NCBI RefSeq assembly: GCF_001921215.1
Contig: NZ_MSIF01000005.1
Coordinates: forward strand, 62,001-126,000
Source of the DNA: Actinophytocola xinjiangensis
GTDB lineage: Bacteria > Actinomycetota > Actinomycetes > Mycobacteriales > Pseudonocardiaceae
Direction of reading: 5' to 3'
Length of the DNA stretch: 64,000 nucleotides
The translations under genes and the position numbers were made by a program. Positions 50,794 to 58,107 of the stretch are shown here, one piece after another. Positions within the stretch are counted from its first letter, which is position 1; every line of letters starts with the position of its first letter. The notes beneath the pieces are model-generated. The model made no database searches, was not told where the DNA came from, and was given only the letters and a program-made list of their open reading frames with translations.

Positions 50794-50958
50794 TCAGGTC
50801 GCGAAGACCGAGCGAACGAACATGATCACAGCTTCGGCGGCATCCTTGAGGGTGTTCAGGATCGAGGTCACCAGCGCGGCCGACTGGACCGGTTGGGTCA
50901 CCAGGAAGAACACCACCAACGCAGCGCCGGAAATAATCAGAACCTTCTTGACATTCAC
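50794..50958 (-). CDS. 54-residue hydrophobic peptide
   Basis: GTG 50958, seven bases after GGAG, opens a 54-codon frame. It starts VNVKKVLIISGAALVVFFLVTQP, a single membrane or signal-like helix with two lysines before it, and continues TSILNTLKDAAEAVIMFVRSVFAT, an amphipathic helix. It lies 17 bases before the PH-domain gene and is probably co-transcribed. Similar short proteins precede PH-domain genes in relatives by general recollection, but I cannot name the family. Confidence 0.7.
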   Translation of the reverse strand: MNVKKVLIISGAALVVFFLVTQPVQSAALVTSILNTLKDAAEAVIMFVRSVFAT

Positions 50959-51146
50959 GCGGCTACTCCGTGTCCTACGCGATCCGTGCTAGGCGATCCG
51001 TGATCGTCGGTTGGTTGACTACTGACATGACTGACATGACATAGCTTGAAACACTTGTACCGCACCGCGCAGCCAAACGGGAGCCTAGTCCCGCTCTTGG
51101 GGCAGTGGCATGGTGTGGTAGCTCGATTCGGCTACGCTCGGTACCC

Positions 51147-51572
51147 GTGACGGGTGCCGATCTTCCGATGATCAGGTGTGTCGGGGCGGTTGTTCATGAC
51201 GCAGCGGGACGATTGCTGATGGTCCGGCGGGGAACCTCGCCCGGACGGGGTCTCTGGACCCTGCCCGGTGGCCGGGTGGAGTCGGGCGAAACGGACCACG
51301 ACGCACTTGTTCGCGAGTTGCTTGAAGAAACCGGACTGCGTGTGAAACCAGGGAATCTGGTGGGTCGCGTGGAACGGGCCGCCCCCGCCGGGGTGTACGA
51401 GATCTTCGACTACGCGGCAACGGCCCTGTCAGGGGAACCCCGTCCCGGTGACGACGCCGCGGCCGTCGCCTGGATTGACTTCGACGATTTTCACTCCATG
51501 GAGCGAAAAGGCCAGCTTGTCGAGCAGCTAGCGGTCACATTACGTGAATGGAACGTGCTTCCCGCCGCTTGA
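51147..51572 (+). CDS. NUDIX hydrolase (MutT-like)
   Basis: A 141-residue MutT-like NUDIX enzyme. The box is GGRVESGETDHDALVRELLEE, complete with the REXXEE glutamates, preceded by LLMVRRGTSPGRGLWTLP. It probably sanitises oxidised or non-standard nucleotides. GTG 51147 (VTGADLPMIRCVGAV) is preferred over an upstream ATG. No Shine-Dalgarno is visible, and a TACGCT hexamer at 51132-51137 lies at the distance of a -10 box, so the mRNA may be leaderless. It is convergent with the DUF2332 gene. Confidence 0.88.
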   Translation: MTGADLPMIRCVGAVVHDAAGRLLMVRRGTSPGRGLWTLPGGRVESGETDHDALVRELLEETGLRVKPGNLVGRVERAAPAGVYEIFDYAATALSGEPRPGDDAAAVAWIDFDDFHSMERKGQLVEQLAVTLREWNVLPAA

Positions 51573-51596
51573 GCCAGACGCCAGCGGCGAACCAGT

Positions 51597-52712
51597 TCAG
51601 ACAAGCCATTCCATGCGTTCGCCGTGCCAGGCGGTCCTGGCCAGCGCGGTGGCCCTCGGGGCACCATCGACCCAACGGACCAACCCCAGTACTCCGAACG
51701 TGCGCTCCCCCGGCGCCGAGGTCAGGTCGTCGCGGTCGGGCAGCAACCGGTGGAACGCGGCGCGGTAGCCCTCCATGCTCACCCACCACACCGGGCGGCG
51801 GGCGGCCAGCCGGCCCAGCTCGGCGATGAACTCGCCGCGCCGCTGTTCGGACAGCAGCCACAGCACGTTCGACGTGAGGACCACGATCGGCTCATCGGCG
51901 GGCACCCGCCCGGCGACCGCCGCCAGGTCGCCGACGGCGTCGCCCCGGACCAGCTCCGGCGGCGACTTGCGCTGGGCGGCGGCCGCCGCCCCGAACAGCC
52001 GCAGCCGCTCGGGCTGGTCGGGCCAGATGCACGCCTCCAGCCACGCGTACTGGTCCTCGTCGGCCAGGTCCACCGGGTTGGGGTCCAGGCCGATCCTGGT
52101 CGCCACCGTCAGCTTCTTCGGGATCGTGGGCAGTGTCGCGCCGGGGGCCACCGCCAGGGCACAGTGCACGCCGACCGTCGAGCGCGCCGGGCCGGCGACC
52201 AGCTGGCCGGCCTGCTCGGTCTGGTACCGGTAGGAGTAGCTCGCCATCCCCAGCAGCAGACCGGCGCTCGTGCCGACCTCCAGCAGGGCCACCGGCGCCC
52301 TGGCCTGTTTGGCGGCCAGCGCCACCGCCGGGTAGAGCATCGCCGCGCGCCGGACCTCGTTGGTCTGGGTCACGTGGGTGGCGATGAGGTCCTTCACCCG
52401 ATCAGCGCGGTCCAACACGAACGTGCGGAAAAGTGGCCACGTCCCGTTGTCGGGCCCGTAGCTGCCGCCGAGGGACGGGTAGTAGTTCGCCAGCTCGTGG
52501 AACGGCTCGGCCTGCAACACCCGCTGCACGGCGGCGAACAGCAGCGTCGGGTGCGCGGACTCGGCGGAGGTCGCCGTCAGCAGCCCGGCGATCTCCGGCT
52601 CGTCGGCGACGTGACCAGCCAGATGGCTGTACAGCGGGGAGATCGCGGCGGTGTCGTCGGCGGCGAAGCGCCGCAACCGTTCCTGGATCTGGTCGAGCGT
52701 GGCCGCTGGCAT
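51597..52712 (-). CDS. DUF2332 family protein
   Basis: A 371-residue protein of the actinobacterial DUF2332 family. Conserved segments are AISPLYSHLAGHVADEPEIAGLL, PFHELANYYPSLGG, NEVRRAAMLYPAV and LLEVGTSAGLLLGM. The last resembles the SAM-binding glycine motif of methyltransferases, and ADEPIVVLTSNVLWLL continues in Rossmann-like fashion. Methyltransferase ancestry is possible but activity is unproven. It is five bases downstream of the MaoC gene on the same strand. Confidence 0.85.
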   Translation of the reverse strand: MPAATLDQIQERLRRFAADDTAAISPLYSHLAGHVADEPEIAGLLTATSAESAHPTLLFAAVQRVLQAEPFHELANYYPSLGGSYGPDNGTWPLFRTFVLDRADRVKDLIATHVTQTNEVRRAAMLYPAVALAAKQARAPVALLEVGTSAGLLLGMASYSYRYQTEQAGQLVAGPARSTVGVHCALAVAPGATLPTIPKKLTVATRIGLDPNPVDLADEDQYAWLEACIWPDQPERLRLFGAAAAAQRKSPPELVRGDAVGDLAAVAGRVPADEPIVVLTSNVLWLLSEQRRGEFIAELGRLAARRPVWWVSMEGYRAAFHRLLPDRDDLTSAPGERTFGVLGLVRWVDGAPRATALARTAWHGERMEWLV

Positions 52713-52717
52713 GACGA

Positions 52718-53224
52718 TCAGTCTGCCCGAGGCTCCGGCCGGCCCGGCTGTTCGCCGCCCCGCGCCTCACCGTAGGAACGCTTGGGGATCATCACCTTCC
52801 GGCGGAAGATGCACACGATCGTGCCGTCCTGCTTGTAACCGCGTGTCTCCACGTACACGACGCCCCGGTCGTCCTTCGACTTCGACGGCGTCTTGTCCAG
52901 CACCTCGGTCTCGCCGTAGATGGTGTCGCCGTGGAAGGTCGGCTTGACGTGCCGCAGCGACTCGATCTCCAGGTTCGCGATCGCCTTGCCGGACACGTCG
53001 GGCACCGACATGCCCAGCAGCAGCGAGTACACGTAGTTGCCGACGACGACGTTCTTGCCGAAGTCGGTGGTGTTCTCCGCGTAGTTCGTGTCCAGGTGCA
53101 GCGGATGGTGGTTCATCGTCAACAGGCAGAACAGATGGTCGTCGTACTCGGTGACCGTCTTGCCAGGCCAGTGCTTGTACACCGCACCGACCTCGAACTC
53201 CTCGTAGTACCGGCCGAACTGCAC
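52718..53224 (-). CDS. MaoC-like (R)-specific hydratase
   Basis: A 168-residue hot-dog fold protein. It begins VQFGRYYEEFEVGAVYKHWPG, then TVTEYDDHLFCLLTMNHHPLHLD, the MaoC catalytic stretch (D...N/HxxH), and SLLLGMSVPDVSGKAIANLEIE. Close relatives hydrate enoyl-CoA or mesaconyl-type C4 acids. GTG 53224 is used with GGGAGG seven bases upstream; an open frame continues to 53410 but runs through the divergent corA promoter. The 3' end is five bases before the DUF2332 gene. Confidence 0.88.
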   Translation of the reverse strand: MQFGRYYEEFEVGAVYKHWPGKTVTEYDDHLFCLLTMNHHPLHLDTNYAENTTDFGKNVVVGNYVYSLLLGMSVPDVSGKAIANLEIESLRHVKPTFHGDTIYGETEVLDKTPSKSKDDRGVVYVETRGYKQDGTIVCIFRRKVMIPKRSYGEARGGEQPGRPEPRAD

Positions 53225-53277
53225 AGTTGCCTCCCCGGACCGTCCGAACTCAACGCAGTCTGCCAGGTGGAGTACCC

Positions 53278-53307
53278 TTGACAACTGGTGTGTGAGACAG
53301 CTACCAC
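53278..53307 (+). promoter_or_regulatory. Probable promoter of the corA leader
   Basis: TTGACA at 53278-53283 is a consensus -35 box. TACCAC at 53302-53307 is a weak -10 candidate, 18 bases later. Transcription would start near 53314, ten bases before the Shine-Dalgarno of the leader ORF. No other good promoter was found between the MaoC start and corA. Confidence 0.5.
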
Positions 53308-53328
53308 CACCATCGCCGACCCTGAGGA

Positions 53329-53399
53329 GGTGAGGACGCGTGAGCGACCCGCATAACCATGACGGTGCGACCGGTTGCAGTACGACCCGCGTCCTCGCC
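53329..53399 (+). ncRNA. Leader stem enclosing the start of a small ORF, possible cis-regulatory RNA
   Basis: GGTGAGGACGCG (53329-53340) pairs with CGCGTCCTCGCC (53388-53399), giving 12 base pairs with one G-U. The stem covers the last bases of the Shine-Dalgarno and the first base of the leader ORF, so folding would hide its start. The 47-base loop also holds the sub-hairpin TGCG-ACCGGT-TGCA. I could not match it to the M-box or another known riboswitch by eye. A regulatory role in corA expression is inferred. Confidence 0.45.
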
Positions 53400-53417
53400 G
53401 GAGGGTTCACCCACTAG
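53340..53417 (+). CDS. 25-residue leader peptide upstream of corA
   Basis: GTG 53340 follows the very strong Shine-Dalgarno GAGGAGGTGAG by five bases and opens 25 codons ending in TAG. The peptide starts MSDPHNHDGATGC and ends LAGGFTH; it is His/Asp-rich and soluble. It lies 83 bases upstream of corA. Because its start is in a long stem and a palindrome follows, it may act as a regulatory upstream ORF for Mg2+ control. Conservation is not known. Confidence 0.5.
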   Translation: MSDPHNHDGATGCSTTRVLAGGFTH

Positions 53418-53449
53418 GGCAGGCCCGAGGTTTCCGGCCGGACGCTCCG

Positions 53450-53469
53450 GCGCCGGAGTACTCCGGCGC
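53450..53469 (+). promoter_or_regulatory. Perfect 20-bp palindrome before the corA ribosome site
   Basis: GCGCCGGAGTACTCCGGCGC is fully self-complementary. In RNA it could form a short strong hairpin between the leader ORF and the corA Shine-Dalgarno (GGAGG at 53491-53495). It could equally be an operator in DNA. Confidence 0.5.
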
Positions 53470-53500
53470 GTCGTGATCGACGTCCATCGCTGGAGGAAAC

Positions 53501-54580
53501 ATGCCTGCCATCCCTTCGCTCGGCCTGCGGGGCCGCGCCAACCGGCGTGCCGCCGCCTCGGTCCTGGACCGGGTCTCGTCCAGTACGCACGTCATCGACT
53601 GTGCCGTCTACGTGGACGGAAAGCGTTTGCCCGGCCAGTTCTCGTACGCGGCGGCGATCGCCGAGGTCCGCCGCCGGCGCGACGGCTTCGTCTGGATCGG
53701 CCTGTTCGAGCCGGCGGAGGAACAGATCCAGGGCATCGCCGAGACCTTCGGCCTGCACGAGCTGGCGGTCGAGGACGCGGTCACCGCGCACCAGCGCCCC
53801 AAGCTCGACCGCTACGAGGAAAACCTGTTCATGGTCCTCAAGACGGTCCGCTACATCGACCACGAGTCGCCGACCAGCGCCAGCGAACTGGTCGACACCG
53901 GCGAGATCATGGCCTTCCTCGGCCGCGACTACATCGTCACCGTCCGGCACGGCCGGCATTCGGGCCTCGGTCAGCTGCGCGAGGAGATGGAGGCCGCGCC
54001 GGAGCGGCTGCGGGTCGGCCCGGCCGCCGTGCTGCACGGCATCGCCGACCGCGTCGTCGACAGCTACCTGGCCGTCGCCGACGACTTCGAGAACGACATC
54101 GACGTGATCGAGACCAGCGTGTTCGCCCCGCGCAGTCCGGTCAGCGCCGAGCAGATGTACCTGATGAAGCGCGAGATCCTGGAGCTGCGCCGCGCGGTCG
54201 TGCCGCTGGCCGTCCCGTTGCGCCGGCTCGCCGAGGGCTACACCCCGCTGATCCCCGAGCAGGCCCGCTCCTACTTCCGTGACGTCGACGACCACCTCAC
54301 GACGGTCTCCGAGCGGGTGGCGAGCTTCGACGAACTGCTCACCACCCTGGTCGACGCCACCCTCGCGAAGATCAACCTCCAGCAGGCCGCCGACATGCGC
54401 AAGATCACCTCGTGGGCGGCGATCATCGCCGTGCCGACGATGGCGGTCGGCGTCTACGGCATGAACTTCGACTACATGCCCGAGCTGCACTGGCGCTTCG
54501 GCTATCCCGGCGTGCTGCTGGTGATCCTGGGCGCCTGCCTCATCCTGTACCGAATATTCCGTCGGAACCGATGGCTGTGA
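53501..54580 (+). CDS. corA: CorA family magnesium transporter
   Basis: A 359-residue CorA protein. The cytoplasmic funnel contains FGLHELAVEDAVTAHQRPKLDRYEEN-type sequence (positions about 85-110) and IETSVFAPRSP. Two C-terminal membrane helices flank the selectivity motif GMN in VGVYGMNFDYMPELHW. As in all CorA proteins the C-terminus is basic (RIFRRNRWL). It takes up Mg2+ (or Co2+/Ni2+) as a pentamer. The ATG is preceded by GGAGGAAAC. The long, structured leader suggests post-transcriptional control. Confidence 0.95.
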   Translation: MPAIPSLGLRGRANRRAAASVLDRVSSSTHVIDCAVYVDGKRLPGQFSYAAAIAEVRRRRDGFVWIGLFEPAEEQIQGIAETFGLHELAVEDAVTAHQRPKLDRYEENLFMVLKTVRYIDHESPTSASELVDTGEIMAFLGRDYIVTVRHGRHSGLGQLREEMEAAPERLRVGPAAVLHGIADRVVDSYLAVADDFENDIDVIETSVFAPRSPVSAEQMYLMKREILELRRAVVPLAVPLRRLAEGYTPLIPEQARSYFRDVDDHLTTVSERVASFDELLTTLVDATLAKINLQQAADMRKITSWAAIIAVPTMAVGVYGMNFDYMPELHWRFGYPGVLLVILGACLILYRIFRRNRWL

Positions 54581-54652
54581 CCGGGTTCCCCCCGGTCGCC
54601 GCCCTCACCGTGGCCCCGCTTCTCCGCCCGACTCCGACGGGAGGTCCCCCCG

Positions 54653-54781
54653 ATGAACCGGCTGCTGACCAACTCACGTTTCTGGATGCTCGCCTTCGTC
54701 GTGACCTGGCTCATCCTCGTGACCGTGCTGATCGCCCTCAGCCCGACGATCGCGCCGACCGACGCCGCGCCACCCCGCTGA
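54653..54781 (+). CDS. 42-residue single-helix membrane peptide
   Basis: ATG 54653, eight bases after GGAGG, gives 42 residues: MNRLLTNSRFW, then a 20-residue helix (MLAFVVTWLILVTVLIALSP) and a short polar end. It is 72 bases downstream of corA on the same strand. The strong ribosome site and clean membrane helix suggest that it is expressed, perhaps as a CorA-associated peptide. No family recognised. Confidence 0.6.
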   Translation: MNRLLTNSRFWMLAFVVTWLILVTVLIALSPTIAPTDAAPPR

Positions 54782-54840
54782 CGACCCTGACCCAGCTCCC
54801 GGCGGGGCCGCTGTCCGGCCGGACAGCGGCCCCCGGGCAC

Positions 54841-55902
54841 CTAGTCCTCGTCGCCGATGACCGGCGCGGAGGCCTTGTCCGGCTTGCCGAACACGTCGAC
54901 CGGGTCGGCCATCACCCGGACCCGGCTCTTGTGGTCGCCGGCCCCGTTCTGGCCGCCCATGCCGCCCATCATCGGCGCCATCGGCATCATGCCCATGCCC
55001 CGCCCGCCGGCGCCGGCGGGCGTCGTCGACGCCGGCGCGGCTCCCCCGGGCTGCTTGGGCGCCGGCGGCTGCTCGGTGGCCGAGGTGAACCCGCCGGGCG
55101 CGGCCGGACCGGACGCGGCCGCCGCGCCGGCACCGCCACCCATTCCGCCGCCGCCACCACCGCCGACACCGCCGGCCCCTGACTTGCCGGTCTCCGCCGG
55201 GGTGTCCGGGGTCGCCACCGCCGGCGGCTTGGGCGCCTCGAACGTCCAGTTGTTCTCCGGGAACGTGTGCGCCATGGTGATCTGCTCGAACGCCTTGGCC
55301 CCGTCGACGCCCTCGCACAGGCGCACGAACGCCTCCAGGATCTGGCGCACCGCCTCGAACAGTTCCTTGGTCGGGCGGCGCATCTCGTCCAGGTACAGCC
55401 GGGTGCGGTCATCGCCCTGCACCGGCATCACCATCGCCTGGGAGGCCGACTCGGCGGTCTCGCCGAGGATCGACGCCAGCTGCATGACGACCTCGCGGAT
55501 GCCCTCGCCGGTGATGTCCAGGACGTCGGCGATGCCCAGCATCGCGTCGGACAGATCCTGGCCGGCGAGACCGAACTTCTGCATGTAGTCGATGAACGAG
55601 TCGGCCGCCTTGCCGTCCCACGCCGCGTCCAGCCCGCCCAGCGGCGAGCCGAGCGAGGTGGTGACGTCCTGGGCCGCGTCGCCGACCAGCCGCCAGCGGT
55701 CGGCCTCGGCGTGCAGGTCGCTCCACCGGCCGACGACCGGCGAGAAGTACTCCTCGACCGGGTCGGACACCCCGAGGTCGGCCGAGAGCCGGGACAGGTA
55801 CTCCAGGTGCCCGGCCCACCCGTCGGCGACGTCGCGGCCGTCGGGCCCGCAGCGCGGCGCCGTCTCCTCCGGGAGGGTCGCCGCGAGGGTCTGGTCGCTC
55901 AT
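54841..55902 (-). CDS. Type VII secretion-associated WXG100-like protein with Gly-rich C-terminus
   Basis: A 353-residue protein. The first 200 residues are helical and contain GLDAAWDGKAADSFIDYMQKF, the WXG-type turn with helix, typical of WXG100/PPE-like secreted proteins. The C-terminal half is Gly/Ala/Pro-rich (GAGGVGGGGGGGMGGGAG) and ends in DPVDVFGKPDKASAPVIGDED. The ATG at 55902 overlaps the stop of the EspC-like gene (TGATG) after AAGGAGG. The two are probably secreted as a pair by the EccB/EccE system encoded next door. Confidence 0.82.
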   Translation of the reverse strand: MSDQTLAATLPEETAPRCGPDGRDVADGWAGHLEYLSRLSADLGVSDPVEEYFSPVVGRWSDLHAEADRWRLVGDAAQDVTTSLGSPLGGLDAAWDGKAADSFIDYMQKFGLAGQDLSDAMLGIADVLDITGEGIREVVMQLASILGETAESASQAMVMPVQGDDRTRLYLDEMRRPTKELFEAVRQILEAFVRLCEGVDGAKAFEQITMAHTFPENNWTFEAPKPPAVATPDTPAETGKSGAGGVGGGGGGGMGGGAGAAAASGPAAPGGFTSATEQPPAPKQPGGAAPASTTPAGAGGRGMGMMPMAPMMGGMGGQNGAGDHKSRVRVMADPVDVFGKPDKASAPVIGDED

Positions 55903-56216
55903 CACGCCTCCTTGCCGCGGACCACCGTCACCGCGCCCTCGTCGTCGGTGTCCTGGTAGACCTTGCTGACCTCGCCCAGGCCGGTCGACGCCGACCGCAG
56001 CGCCTCGACGGCCCGGTCCAGCTGGTCACGCAGGGCCTGTGCGGCGCGCCCGTAGGCCTCGGTGCTGCGCGTGGTCCGGCCGAGCTGGCCGAACGACTCG
56101 TCGGTCAGCGGATCGGTGGCCATGGTCCGCACGCCCTCGTCGAGTGCGGACGCGCTGGCGTCGGTGAGCTTCGCGTAGCCGCCGACCCAGTCGGCGTCGA
56201 ACTTGATCCCGGTCAC
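55902..56216 (-). CDS. EspC-like type VII secretion target
   Basis: A 104-residue helical protein starting at GTG 56216 (VTGIKFDADWVGGYAKLTDA). Two long helices (ALDEGVRTMATD... and STEAYGRAAQALRDQLDRAVEAL) are joined by a turn, and the C-terminus VYQDTDDEGAVTVVRG carries a YxxxD/E-like signal (YQDTD), the secretion signal of ESX substrates. It is coupled to the larger WXG-like gene. Substrate or chaperone partner of the local type VII system; the precise role is inferred. Confidence 0.8.
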   Translation of the reverse strand: MTGIKFDADWVGGYAKLTDASASALDEGVRTMATDPLTDESFGQLGRTTRSTEAYGRAAQALRDQLDRAVEALRSASTGLGEVSKVYQDTDDEGAVTVVRGKEA

Positions 56217-56329
56217 GGGCGGCCCCTCTCGGCAGGCGGGGTCGAAAGACACGTCGAGTGTTCCGACGATAGGCCCCTCGAGAGGGTTCCCGTACCCGCG
56301 AAAGTTGGGCCGCCCGGCCCAAGGTGCCG

Positions 56330-57976
56330 TCAACCGCCGGCGGCACCCTGCTGTTCGTCCTCGCCCGGGTACTCGCCCTGGCCGTAGCGCAACGCGTCGT
56401 AGCTCTGCTGGGCCTTCTCGACCGACAGCGTCTCGCCGTCGGGCAGCAGGCTCAGGATGTTGCGCGGCGCCGGTTTCTGGTCGTTGAGACCGAGGATCGC
56501 GGCCGTGCCGGCGTCCGGGATGCCGTACTTGACGCCCCGGTCGGACACCAGCGTGATCTGCCCGGTGTCGAAGTCGGCCTTGGAGGTGGCCTGGCGCACG
56601 ACCGCGCCCCGGTGCGCGGGCATGTAGAAGTAGTCGATGCGCACGCCGTCGGCGCCGGGCGTGGAGATGGCGACCGGCTTGGGGTTGCCGGGAACCTTCT
56701 TGCCGATGTAGACGGCCGTCCGCTCCTCGCGGTTGTCGCCCTCGCCGATCGTCTTCCAGCTCAGGCAGGCGACCGGCCAGTTCTTGGCCAGCAGCACCTC
56801 GGTCTGCTGCTCGGGGAAGGTCGTGTCCGGGATCTTGTCGTCGGTCTCGGACCGGGTGACCACCTCGGGGCTGACCGCCTCCATCTCGCTGTTGGGGCTG
56901 TGCCGGAAGCGCAGCATGTCGGCGGTGGTCTTCTTGATCCGCTCGATCGCGTCGCGGTGCACCACGTAGTACTCCGCGGCACTGCCGGCACGCTGCACCT
57001 CGAACACCGCGCCGACCTTGTTCAGCTCGGAGTTGCCGGTGTCGACGCTGGAGTCCCCGCCCTGGCCGGAGATCTGCGGCACGGCCAGTGCCTGCTTCTC
57101 CGGGATGGCGTTGAGCAGGCCGACGCTGATCTCACGCGGCTCGATGCCCTCCAGGGCGAGCGCCTCGGTCACCGCCGGGTCGGACAGGTCGACCCTGGCG
57201 CGCACCGCGCTGGTGTTGGGCAGGTTGGCCGAACCGGGCGTGCGGTACACCAGGTAGGCCGGCTGGTCCTCCGGATTCTGGTCCGGCGACTCGACGTCCA
57301 GGCGCACCAGCAGCGACTCGTTCTGCCTGAGCTCGGCGCCGAGCTGGTCGACCCCGGCCATCACGGTGGTCTCGGAGTTCTTCTCGGTCGCCACGTTCTT
57401 GTCGACCTCGTCCTCCGCGGCGTCACGGTTGAGCGTGGTCTCGTCACACACCGTCCACGGTGGACCGATCCGCTGGTCGGCGCTGGGCAGCAGTTCCGGT
57501 GCCTCGGGGATGCCGGCCTTGCGGTCGGTGGGGATGTCGCGCAGCTCGTTGTCGTCGATGATCTTCGGCGCGACGACCTCGGCGCTGCCCGCAGTCGGCT
57601 TCTGCGCCTGACCGCCCTGCTCCGCCTGGGCCTGCTGCTGCTGGGCCTGGAGCAGCAACCGCGCCGAGGCGAGGTTGAACACCGGGATCAGCTTCTTCTC
57701 CGGCTTGGCGATCAGCACGTAGACCTGGCCCGACGGCTTGGCGATGATGATGCCGTCCTCGTTGGGCGCTTTCGGCTTGGGCGACAGGATGCCCCAGATG
57801 AGAAAGCCGATCAGGCCGATGCCGGCCAGGCAGACGCCGACGATCGTCGCACGACTGTGCGTGCGCATCGGGTCGTGCAGCATCACCGCGTCCTTGCGGA
57901 CCAGCGCTGACTGCATCCGGCGCAGCACGAAGCGATACGCCTGAACTTGGGACTTCGTAGTCGGTGTCGATGGCAT
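56330..57976 (-). CDS. eccB: Type VII secretion protein EccB
   Basis: A 548-residue EccB. The N-terminal cytoplasmic segment TTKSQVQAYRFVLRRMQSALV and the following membrane helix (ATIVGVCLAGIGLIGFLIWGIL) are family signatures. The large periplasmic domain (repeat-type) contains CDETTLN and VACLSWK, cysteines that in EccB1 form a disulphide. EccB is a core membrane subunit of ESX systems. It is divergent from eccE by 131 bases. EccC and EccD are not in this window. Confidence 0.93.
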   Translation of the reverse strand: MPSTPTTKSQVQAYRFVLRRMQSALVRKDAVMLHDPMRTHSRATIVGVCLAGIGLIGFLIWGILSPKPKAPNEDGIIIAKPSGQVYVLIAKPEKKLIPVFNLASARLLLQAQQQQAQAEQGGQAQKPTAGSAEVVAPKIIDDNELRDIPTDRKAGIPEAPELLPSADQRIGPPWTVCDETTLNRDAAEDEVDKNVATEKNSETTVMAGVDQLGAELRQNESLLVRLDVESPDQNPEDQPAYLVYRTPGSANLPNTSAVRARVDLSDPAVTEALALEGIEPREISVGLLNAIPEKQALAVPQISGQGGDSSVDTGNSELNKVGAVFEVQRAGSAAEYYVVHRDAIERIKKTTADMLRFRHSPNSEMEAVSPEVVTRSETDDKIPDTTFPEQQTEVLLAKNWPVACLSWKTIGEGDNREERTAVYIGKKVPGNPKPVAISTPGADGVRIDYFYMPAHRGAVVRQATSKADFDTGQITLVSDRGVKYGIPDAGTAAILGLNDQKPAPRNILSLLPDGETLSVEKAQQSYDALRYGQGEYPGEDEQQGAAGG

Positions 57977-58107
57977 TCCGGCCTCTACAGCTCCCCACTC
58001 GCGGTACCGTTCCGCAGGATAGACCTACCGGCGTCGGTTGCAGGCGGGTTCGCACGGATCGGCACAATCGTGCGCCGGGAGCACACACGAGGGGAAGATT
58101 CGAGCGG

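Noticed and set aside
53329-53399. M-box (Mg2+) riboswitch before corA
   Set aside because: Neither the multi-helix layout nor the conserved loop sequences of the M-box could be recognised; the region is reported only as a structured leader.
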